In this document: positions 58,262 through 64,000 of the stretch, piece after piece
Position numbering within the stretch: position 1 is the first letter of the stretch
Layout of the letters: every line of letters starts with the position of its first letter
Source: Fen-1364 sp049515135
GTDB taxonomy: Bacteria; Spirochaetota; Spirochaetia; SZUA-6; Fen-1364
Reading direction: 5' to 3'
Assembly (NCBI GenBank): GCA_049515135.1
Contig: JBEKUJ010000001.1
Location: forward strand, 372,001 to 436,000
DNA: 64,000 bases
The notes under the pieces: model-generated
Told to the model about the DNA's origin: nothing
What the model saw: only the letters and a program-made list of their open reading frames with translations
Database searches by the model: none
Made by a program: the position numbers and the translations under genes

Positions 58262-59233
58262 ATGAAAGGGAAACGGTTTCTCATCGCAGGCATCCTGATT
58301 GTCCTGCTGGCCGTGGGCGCCTTTGCCGCGCCCTTCCGCATTGCAGTAGTGATGCCGAGCGCAATCACGGACATGGCATTCAGCCAGTCGATGTGGAGCG
58401 CGCTGGTCGCCATCCAGAAAGAGATGGGGGGAGAGTCCGCCCTCGTCCTGAAGTATTCTGAGAACATGTACAACGTTCCTGACGCCGCTGCCGCGGTCCG
58501 CGACTACGCCAGCCAGGGGTTTGACATCGTGATCGCTCACGGGTCGCAGTACGGCTCCTCGGTGCAGGAGATCGCTCCTGACTTCCCGAACGTGACATTC
58601 GCCTGGGGCACCGACGTGAACACATTCGGGATGCCCAATGTCTACGCGTATACCGCCGCCGCTGAGCAGGGCGGCTATGTGAATGGAGTGCTGGCTGCAA
58701 AGCTCACGAAGAGCAAGACGATCGGCGTGACAGGGCCTGTGGAAGTCGGAGACGCCAAGACGTACATCGACGGCTTCGTGCAGGGAGTCCAGTCAGTCAA
58801 TCCCGGCATCAACATCTCCAAGACCTGGACGGGCTCGTTCTCCGACGTGGCCCTTATGGCTGCAGCGGCCAAGACCCACATTGCCAACGGCGCGGACATC
58901 CTCACCGGCTCCTCGCAGTCAGTCGTCGGCTCCATCGGAGCCGCAAAGGACAATGGCAAGGTCCTCTGGTTCGGCACGCAGTCCAACCAGGCCTCCCTGG
59001 CGCCAAAGCTGGTCGTGGCGAGCCAGGTGTACGACTGGGTCGGAATGCTGAAGGACATCGTCGCCAAGCACAAGAGCGGCGTCCTGGGCGGGGTGGCCTA
59101 CACGCTGACTTTGGACAATGGCGGATTGAAGGTTGCCTACAACCCGGCATACACGCTTCCTGCCAGCGTGAAAGCTGCAAGTGACGCTGCAATCAAAGGC
59201 ATCGCCGGCGGAACGATCACTGTGGCGCCCTGA
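58262..59233 (+). CDS. BMP-family (PnrA-like) nucleoside-binding protein
   Basis: A 323-residue periplasmic binding protein of the basic membrane protein family. Signal peptide MKGKRFLIAGILIVLLAVGAF (cleavage near residue 23), then FRIAVVMPSAITDMAFSQSM, YASQGFDIVIAHGSQYGSS with the ligand-binding region, FAWGTDVNTFG, and GADILTGSSQSVVGSIGAAK. TmpC/PnrA of Treponema pallidum, the model member, binds purine nucleosides. There is no lipobox Cys, so the protein is soluble or held by its uncleaved signal. AAGGAGAGG precedes the ATG at 58262. A terminator lies just downstream. Confidence 0.92.
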   Translation: MKGKRFLIAGILIVLLAVGAFAAPFRIAVVMPSAITDMAFSQSMWSALVAIQKEMGGESALVLKYSENMYNVPDAAAAVRDYASQGFDIVIAHGSQYGSSVQEIAPDFPNVTFAWGTDVNTFGMPNVYAYTAAAEQGGYVNGVLAAKLTKSKTIGVTGPVEVGDAKTYIDGFVQGVQSVNPGINISKTWTGSFSDVALMAAAAKTHIANGADILTGSSQSVVGSIGAAKDNGKVLWFGTQSNQASLAPKLVVASQVYDWVGMLKDIVAKHKSGVLGGVAYTLTLDNGGLKVAYNPAYTLPASVKAASDAAIKGIAGGTITVAP

Positions 59234-59244
59234 GCCATCGATAC

Positions 59245-59282
59245 GGCCCCTCTCCGCTCAACGCGGAGAAGGGCCATTTTTT
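59245..59282 (+). terminator. Intrinsic terminator after the BMP gene
   Basis: GGCCC-CT-CTCCGC, loop TCAAC, GCGGAG-AA-GGGCC and then ATTTTTT: an 11-bp stem with a small internal loop and a T-run, the best terminator in the window. It sits inside the transporter operon, 11 bases after the binding-protein stop and just before the ATPase start, so it should give partial termination. Confidence 0.85.
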
Positions 59283-59293
59283 GGAGATTGCGC

Positions 59294-60850
59294 ATGAGGA
59301 AAGCGCTCGAGCAGCAAAACCCCAGAGCGACACTGCATGTCGAGATGCGCGACATCGTCAAGTGCTTCCCCGGCGTTCGCGCAAACTCGAAGGTGTGCTT
59401 CGACGTGAGCTCAGGTGAGGTCCACGCCCTGCTGGGAGAGAACGGGGCGGGCAAAAGCACCCTCATGCGCCAGCTCTACGGCCTGTACCAGCCGGATGAG
59501 GGTGACATCATCGTCGATGGCAGGCGACTTGACCTGCGATCCCCTGCGGATGCCATTCGCGCCGGCATCGGCATGATCCACCAGCATTTCATGCTGGTCC
59601 CGACCCTCACGGTTGCCCAGAACGTGGCGCTTGGTCAGCGCTCCTCGCGGGCGCCCCTCCTGGACCTCAAGAGGGTCACCTCACGGATCCACGAGCTGTC
59701 GGAGGAATACGGGCTGAAGGTGGATCCGCGCGCATATGTCTGGCAGCTTTCCGTGGGAGAGCAGCAGCGCGTGGAGATCATGAAAACCCTCTACCGCGGG
59801 GCCCGGCTCATCATCCTTGATGAGCCCACGGCTGTGCTGACTCCGCAGGAAGTCAAAGATCTTTTCTCGACGCTGCGCCGCATGGTGGGCCAGGGCCACT
59901 CCCTCGTGTTCATTTCCCACAAGCTGCAGGAAGTCATGGCAATCAGCGACCGCGTGACCGTGCTTCGAGACGGGAAGGTCATTGGAACGCGCCCCACCGC
60001 CCAGGTGACCCGGTCTGAGCTTGTGCAGATGATGGTTGGCCGGGAGCTCGATCCGCTTTCCCCCCGGCCCATGGATCCCGGTCTGCCGCGCCTCACGGTG
60101 GAGGGACTCCGAGCCATGGGGGACAGGGGAACGGAAGCCCTGCGCAACATCGACCTGAAGGTGCACGCCGGAGAGATCGTGGGGTTGGCGGGGGTCTCAG
60201 GAAACGGCCAGCGCGAGCTTGCCGAGTGCCTGGCGGGAATGCGGAAGGCCTCCGGCGGGCGGATCCTCATCGGAGAGCTCGACATCACCTCCGCAACGCT
60301 CAACCAGCGCATCGACGCAGGCATGGCCTACATCCCCGAGGAACGCATGCGCGACGGGGCCATCCGCGATTTCTCCGTGCAGGAGAACATCTTCCTGCAT
60401 GACCACGCGTCCCCCCAGTTCACCCGCGGAATCTTCCTGAACTTCTCCCGCATGGAAGCGCACGCGGGGGAGCTGGTGAGGGAGTTTGCCGTGAAAACTC
60501 CCGGACTGGACACTCCCCTGAAGAACCTTTCGGGTGGCAACATCCAGAAACTGATCCTTGCCCGGGAGCTCTCCCGGCATCCGGCCATGCTGATCGCGGC
60601 CCAGCCCACACGCGGTGTGGATATCAGCTCAACGGTCTACATCCACCAACGCCTCCTCATGCAGCGGGAAGCCGGGACGGGGATCCTCCTGATCTCTGAG
60701 GACCTGGATGAGATCTGCACGCTTTCCGACCGGATCGCAGTGATGTACGAGGGCTGGATCATCGGCCTTGTTGGGCGGGGCGAGGCCACGCTGGAACAGC
60801 TGGGCCTGATGATGGCTGGGGTCCCCCAGGCGGAAGCGCTGGAAAAGTAG
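59294..60850 (+). CDS. Nucleoside ABC transporter ATP-binding protein (two ABC domains)
   Basis: A 518-residue tandem ATPase of the sugar/nucleoside (RbsA/NupO) type. Domain 1 (about 15-245): Walker A GENGAGKSTLMRQLYG, signature LSVGEQQRVEIMK, Walker B LIILDEPTAVLTPQE. Domain 2 (about 262-510): a degenerate Walker A GVSGNGQRELAE with no Lys-Ser, signature NLSGGNIQKLILAREL, and AQPTRGVD in place of a full Walker B, as usual in this family. The IHQHFMLVPTLTVAQNVALG Q-loop is typical. ATG 59294 has GGAG seven bases upstream. Its stop is immediately followed by the stop of the opposite radical SAM gene. Confidence 0.94.
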   Translation: MRKALEQQNPRATLHVEMRDIVKCFPGVRANSKVCFDVSSGEVHALLGENGAGKSTLMRQLYGLYQPDEGDIIVDGRRLDLRSPADAIRAGIGMIHQHFMLVPTLTVAQNVALGQRSSRAPLLDLKRVTSRIHELSEEYGLKVDPRAYVWQLSVGEQQRVEIMKTLYRGARLIILDEPTAVLTPQEVKDLFSTLRRMVGQGHSLVFISHKLQEVMAISDRVTVLRDGKVIGTRPTAQVTRSELVQMMVGRELDPLSPRPMDPGLPRLTVEGLRAMGDRGTEALRNIDLKVHAGEIVGLAGVSGNGQRELAECLAGMRKASGGRILIGELDITSATLNQRIDAGMAYIPEERMRDGAIRDFSVQENIFLHDHASPQFTRGIFLNFSRMEAHAGELVREFAVKTPGLDTPLKNLSGGNIQKLILARELSRHPAMLIAAQPTRGVDISSTVYIHQRLLMQREAGTGILLISEDLDEICTLSDRIAVMYEGWIIGLVGRGEATLEQLGLMMAGVPQAEALEK

Positions 60851-61771
60851 TCATCCCTCCAGAGGCAGACCTCGCGTAAGTCCCAGGCTCCGCGCAAGGT
60901 TTACGCATTCCAGGTATTCGTTTCTGGTAACGGGCCGCGAAAGCTCGGGGATCAGTCTGGCCTTGAAGCAGGGCCTGTACTGCTCCATCAGGTTCACATA
61001 ACTGCCGGATGACACGCGGGATGCAATGAAGTCCAGCACCCTGCCGGTTCCAGCAAGCCCGCCGGGCATCACAAGGTGACGGATCAGGAGGCCCCGTGCA
61101 GCGATCTCCCGGGAGTCGAGCTGCAGGTCGCCGACCTGGCGGTGCATCTCACGGACTGCTTCCTGGACCCTGGCCCAGTAGTCAGGAACGCCGGAGTATC
61201 GCAAGGCTTCTTCGTTGCTTCCGTACTTGATGTCGGGCATATAGATATCCACGATCCCTTCGAGCAGCTCGAGAGTCTCCACGGATTCGTATCCGCCGCA
61301 GTTGTAGACAAGGGGGACCGTGAGTCCCCTGCCCGCCGCGCGGGAAAGCGCCTTGAGTATCCCATGCACGACGTGGGTGGGGGTCACCAGGTTGATGTTG
61401 TGGCAGCCCTGGCGCTGGAGCCGCATCATGATATCTGCAAGCTGGTCAGGGGTGACGTCGTCGCCGGCCCGGAAATGGCTGATCTCATGGTTCTGGCAGA
61501 AAACGCACGCGAGATTGCAGGAGCTGAAGAATATCGTGCCCGAGCCGCCAGAGCCCGTCAGGGGCTGCTCTTCACCGAAGTGAGGCCCGGCGCTTGCAAC
61601 AAGGATCTCTCCGGCCAGCCGGCATTTTCCCCTTTGCCCGTTGGAGCGCCGGACCCCGCAGGAACGGGGGCAAAGCCGGCATGGAGAAAGGAGCGCTTCC
61701 AGGGAAGCGGCTGCCCGGTCCAGCGCCCCTGAACGCCCGGCGGCCACGTAGGAGGCTGCCATGTCGCGCAT
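60851..61771 (-). CDS. Radical SAM protein, PflA-like COG1313 type
   Basis: A protein of about 306 residues. The N-terminal cysteine cluster CRLCPRSCGVRRSNGQRGKC (near 30) is followed by the radical SAM motif SSCNLACVFCQNHEIS (C-x3-C-x2-C, near 83) and INLVTPTHVVHGIL, then YNCGGYESVETLELLEG and DIYMPDIKYGS, all diagnostic of the PflX/AmmeMemoRadiSam-related group annotated as pyruvate formate-lyase activating-like. Substrate unknown for the family. ATG 61771 is chosen over a GTG at 61789; neither has a clear ribosome-binding site. Convergent with, and directly abutting, the ATPase gene. Confidence 0.88.
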   Translation of the reverse strand: MRDMAASYVAAGRSGALDRAAASLEALLSPCRLCPRSCGVRRSNGQRGKCRLAGEILVASAGPHFGEEQPLTGSGGSGTIFFSSCNLACVFCQNHEISHFRAGDDVTPDQLADIMMRLQRQGCHNINLVTPTHVVHGILKALSRAAGRGLTVPLVYNCGGYESVETLELLEGIVDIYMPDIKYGSNEEALRYSGVPDYWARVQEAVREMHRQVGDLQLDSREIAARGLLIRHLVMPGGLAGTGRVLDFIASRVSSGSYVNLMEQYRPCFKARLIPELSRPVTRNEYLECVNLARSLGLTRGLPLEG

Positions 61772-61827
61772 GGTAGCATGCGGGACCACTGATTGCCGGC
61801 CTCCGAGGGAAGGCGCGGCGGACCGTC

Positions 61828-62376
61828 TCAGGCCACCTTATACAGCAGGATGGGCGCCTCGTGCCCCTTCACGCGGACCCGCCCGACCTCAGACGCCTTG
61901 GGCTTGGCGTTGAGCGCTTTCCATACCTCCTCCGAGACGAGCAGGCGCGAGCCCAGCGGTTTGTTCATCTCTTCGATGCGCTTGGCAACGTTCACGGTGT
62001 CTCCGACGATCGTGTACTCCTTGCGCTGCGCGGAGCCGATTGTGCCCGTGACCGCGTAGCCGGCGTGGAGCCCGATCCCGACCTTCGTCGCATCTGCGTT
62101 GCGCCCAGCGTTGAACCGGGAGAGCTCGTTCAGGATTTCGATCGATGCCTTGAGCGCGTGATGGCAGTTCTTCTCGTCCGGGATCGGCGCGCCGAACACG
62201 GCCATGAACCCGTCCCCGAGGAACTTGTTGACGATGCCCTGGTTGCGGTTGACGCAGTCCACCATGAACTCGAACAGAGAGTTCAGGTAGTCCACCACTT
62301 CCGCCGGATGGGATTTCTCCGTGAAAGCCGTGAAGTTGCGGATATCTATCAGGCATCGCCTGACTGTCTTGACCAA
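61828..62376 (-). CDS. Class III nucleotide cyclase domain, in frame behind livF
   Basis: A single class III adenylate/guanylate cyclase catalytic domain of about 182 residues. Metal-binding Asp in CLIDIRNFTAF (near 11) and in KFLGDGFMAVFGAP (near 55), substrate region RKEYTIVGDTVNVAKRIEEM (near 130), and the transition-state Asn and Arg in the NVAKR region. There is no ATG; the only plausible start is TTG 62376. The reading frame is continuous with livF upstream: after the livF UGA at 62416-62418, followed by C, 13 sense codons lead into it. It could be made by re-initiation, by UGA read-through as a LivF-cyclase fusion, or be a product of gene fission. Confidence 0.8.
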   Translation of the reverse strand: MVKTVRRCLIDIRNFTAFTEKSHPAEVVDYLNSLFEFMVDCVNRNQGIVNKFLGDGFMAVFGAPIPDEKNCHHALKASIEILNELSRFNAGRNADATKVGIGLHAGYAVTGTIGSAQRKEYTIVGDTVNVAKRIEEMNKPLGSRLLVSEEVWKALNAKPKASEVGRVRVKGHEAPILLYKVA

Positions 62377-62415
62377 TACTACGTCTGGAAAGGGGTTTCG
62401 GATTTCCCGATATCG

Positions 62416-63129
62416 TCAGGTCTTGCCAAGGAAAGCTTCGACGACCACCGGGTCGGCCAGGAGGGTCTTGCTTTCCCCTTCGCGAAGCAGCCGGCCGTGT
62501 GAAAGCACGATTGCCCGCTGCGAGATGCGAAGCGCCTGCCGGGCGTTCTGTTCCACAAGCAGGATCGTTGTTCCCGACCTGGCAATGCCCTCGATGACGC
62601 GAAAGACGCTGGTCACCACAACGGGCGCCAGGCCCATGCTGGGCTCATCCAGGAGCAGCATGCGCGGGCCGCTCATGAGGGCGCGGCCGATTGCCAGCAT
62701 CTGCTGCTCTCCGCCGCTCAGGCTGCCCGCTGCCTGGCGGCTGCGCTCGGCCAATCGCGGGAAAAGCGCGTAGACGCGGTTGCGCGCTTCGTGCGCCTGC
62801 CGCTGGTCGCCAATGGTCCACGCGCCAAGGTCCAGGTTTTCCTCCACGGTCAGCGGCGCCAGGATGGCCCGGCCTTCAGGGACCTGGACCAGTCCGTCCC
62901 GGACAATCAGGTCAGCCCTGCGTCCCGTGATGTCCTTTCCTGCAAACCGGATTCTCCCGTTTCCAGCACGCACCAGGCCGCTCACCGCAAGGAGCGTGGA
63001 GCTCTTGCCTGCGCCGTTGGCGCCGATCAGGCAGACGATGCTGCCTTCTTCCACGGAAAAAGAAAGACCGCGGACCGCCTCGATGCTGCCGTAGCGTACC
63101 CAAAGATCCGTCACCTCGAGCAAGCCCAT
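62416..63129 (-). CDS. livF: Branched-chain amino acid ABC transporter ATP-binding protein LivF
   Basis: A 237-residue ABC ATPase: Walker A GANGAGKSSTLLAVSG, the LivF-specific VQVPEGRAILAPLTVEENL, signature SLSGGEQQMLAIGRAL, Walker B MLLLDEPSMGLAPV and switch LLVEQNARQAL. It starts at ATG 63129, directly after the LivG stop at 63130. LivF pairs with LivG to power import of leucine-type amino acids or, in related systems, urea or amides. The stop is UGA in a C-context and is followed in frame by a cyclase domain. Confidence 0.95.
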   Translation of the reverse strand: MGLLEVTDLWVRYGSIEAVRGLSFSVEEGSIVCLIGANGAGKSSTLLAVSGLVRAGNGRIRFAGKDITGRRADLIVRDGLVQVPEGRAILAPLTVEENLDLGAWTIGDQRQAHEARNRVYALFPRLAERSRQAAGSLSGGEQQMLAIGRALMSGPRMLLLDEPSMGLAPVVVTSVFRVIEGIARSGTTILLVEQNARQALRISQRAIVLSHGRLLREGESKTLLADPVVVEAFLGKT

Positions 63130-64000
63130 CTAGTCTCTCCCCAGGTAGGCCTCGAGCACCTGATCGTTGCCCGAGATTTCCGTCGGGGTCCCCAGGGCAA
63201 TGACCCGGCCGAAATTGAGCACTGCGATGCGCTCGCACACGCCCATGATCAGGTCCATGTGGTGCTCCACGACGACCAGCGTATACCCATGGTCCTTCAG
63301 CTCCAGGAGAAACCGCCCGAGCCGGGAGGTCTCCACCTCGTTCATTCCGGCCGCGGGCTCGTCAAGGAGCAGCAAGAGGGGATGAAGGGCAAGGGCCCGG
63401 GCAATCTCCACCCTTCTCTGGTCGCCGTAGGAGAGCGTTCCTGCCGGGCGGCCGGCAAGCTCGCTGAGCCCCAGCCGCTCGAGGAGCCGGGCAGCCTGAT
63501 CGCGTGCTTCCCCTTCCTCCCTGGCTTCCCGGGGCAGCCTCAGCCACGTGGAAAGCAGGCTGGTGTGGATGTGCGCATGATGTCCGACGATGACGTTGTC
63601 CAACGCGCTCATTTCGTCGAAGAGCCGGATGCTCTGATAGGTCCGCGCGATCCCTGCCCTGGCTATCTGGTGAGCGCGATGGCCGTGGATGGCCTTCCCC
63701 TGCCACATGATCCCGCCCGAGGTGGGTGTGACCAGACCTGAGACAAGGTTGATGAAGGTGGTCTTGCCGGCACCATTCGGCCCTATGAGGCCATAGATGC
63801 GTCCCTTCTCGAACTGAAGGCTCACGTTGCGCAAGGCTTCGACGCCTCCGAAGACTCGCGTCAGCTCATGCACCGACAGGAAATCCTGCGGGCCGGTGCC
63901 GGTAGCCGCCCCCGGGGCTGCAAGCGCGTCTTTGCCCGACTCGACGGAGCCTGCAGTGCGGCCGCGGGTCCCCTTTCTCTGGAGGTGAAGCGCATGCGCC
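63130..64000 (-). CDS. livG: LivG ATP-binding protein, probably the C-terminal half of a LivM-LivG fusion (cut by window edge)
   Basis: From about 63873 downwards the protein is a full LivG: ELTRVFGGVEALRNVSLQF, Walker A GPNGAGKTTFINLVSG, GIARTYQSIRLFDEMSALDNV, signature TLSYGDQRRVEIARAL, Walker B LLLLDEPAAGMNEVE and switch VVVEHHMDLIMG. A GTG at 63873 could start it, but the frame stays open to the window end with a Gly/Ala-rich linker (TAGSVESGKDALAAPGAATG preceded by LHLQRKGTRGR), no ATG and no clear ribosome-binding site. This looks like the linker of a LivM permease fused to LivG, as occurs in some bacteria. The signature has LSYGDQ, normal for LivG. Confidence 0.85.
   Translation of the reverse strand, partial: AHALHLQRKGTRGRTAGSVESGKDALAAPGAATGTGPQDFLSVHELTRVFGGVEALRNVSLQFEKGRIYGLIGPNGAGKTTFINLVSGLVTPTSGGIMWQGKAIHGHRAHQIARAGIARTYQSIRLFDEMSALDNVIVGHHAHIHTSLLSTWLRLPREAREEGEARDQAARLLERLGLSELAGRPAGTLSYGDQRRVEIARALALHPLLLLLDEPAAGMNEVETSRLGRFLLELKDHGYTLVVVEHHMDLIMGVCERIAVLNFGRVIALGTPTEISGNDQVLEAYLGRD

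Overview
The window is high-GC (about 60-65% by eye), densely coded bacterial DNA. Most genes lie in short operons with ATGA or GTGA stop/start overlaps, and several promoters are close to the sigma70 consensus (TTGACA-17/18-TAnnnT). A TPR/beta-barrel protein, periplasmic binding proteins and a lipoprotein point to a diderm (Gram-negative-type) organism. pdxS with a MocR regulator, a double-length UvrA, a BMP-type nucleoside transporter, a one-chain xanthine dehydrogenase and a possible LivM-LivG fusion do not fit a standard proteobacterium. A spirochaete or another deep-branching diderm is possible; I cannot name the taxon. No rRNA, tRNA, CRISPR array, intact insertion sequence or phage was seen.

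Layout. 1-1.7 kb: PLP synthase pdxS (cut by the window edge) behind a MocR-type regulator. 1.9-7.4 kb: tandem-fused UvrA. 7.4-11.6 kb: a lipoprotein, a radical SAM/SPASM protein and, divergently, an unassigned trio (stand-alone ABC ATPase, HypB-like GTPase, Fe-S protein). 11.6-17.2 kb: MarC, an amidohydrolase, an acyltransferase-like protein, a diguanylate cyclase, a small unknown and an ankyrin protein. 17.3-23.3 kb: ureide operon with AllE, a divergent ketol-acid reductoisomerase-like protein, allantoate amidohydrolase, UraD, uricase, HIU hydrolase and allantoinase, followed by the wreck of a DUF3311/sodium-solute symporter pair. 23.6-31.5 kb: apparent envelope-glycan locus with a CHASE/GAF/GGDEF cyclase, a TPR/beta-barrel protein and, divergently, a PIG-L deacetylase, an ATP-grasp enzyme, a family-2 glycosyltransferase and a secreted TIM-barrel hydrolase-like protein. 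31.5-40.7 kb: one-chain xanthine dehydrogenase, a secreted unknown, an M20 amidohydrolase and a tungstate/molybdate ABC transporter. 40.9-45.1 kb: metE and a homocysteine methyltransferase/MTHFR fusion. 45.2-49.3 kb: reductive pyrimidine catabolism (PreT, PreA, dihydropyrimidinase). 49.3-53.2 kb: ECF42-type sigma factor with its DGPF partner, a frameshifted ammonium transporter, a DinB protein and a NUDIX remnant. 53.1-60.9 kb: a second, FAD-less xanthine dehydrogenase divergent from a complete BMP-type nucleoside ABC transporter. 60.9-64 kb: a PflA-like radical SAM protein, a class III nucleotide cyclase and LivF/LivG of a branched-chain amino acid transporter.

How it fits together. Much of the window is nucleobase scavenging: nucleosides are imported (55-61 kb), purines are oxidised by two molybdenum hydroxylases (cofactor metal from WtpABC) to urate and on through allantoin to ureidoglycolate, and pyrimidines are reduced and ring-opened by PreTA and dihydropyrimidinase. 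The ammonium transporter and the amidohydrolases fit nitrogen harvest. The parts least explained by known biology are the reductoisomerase-like gene in the ureide operon, the ABC/GTPase/Fe-S trio, and the c-di-GMP-linked glycan locus.
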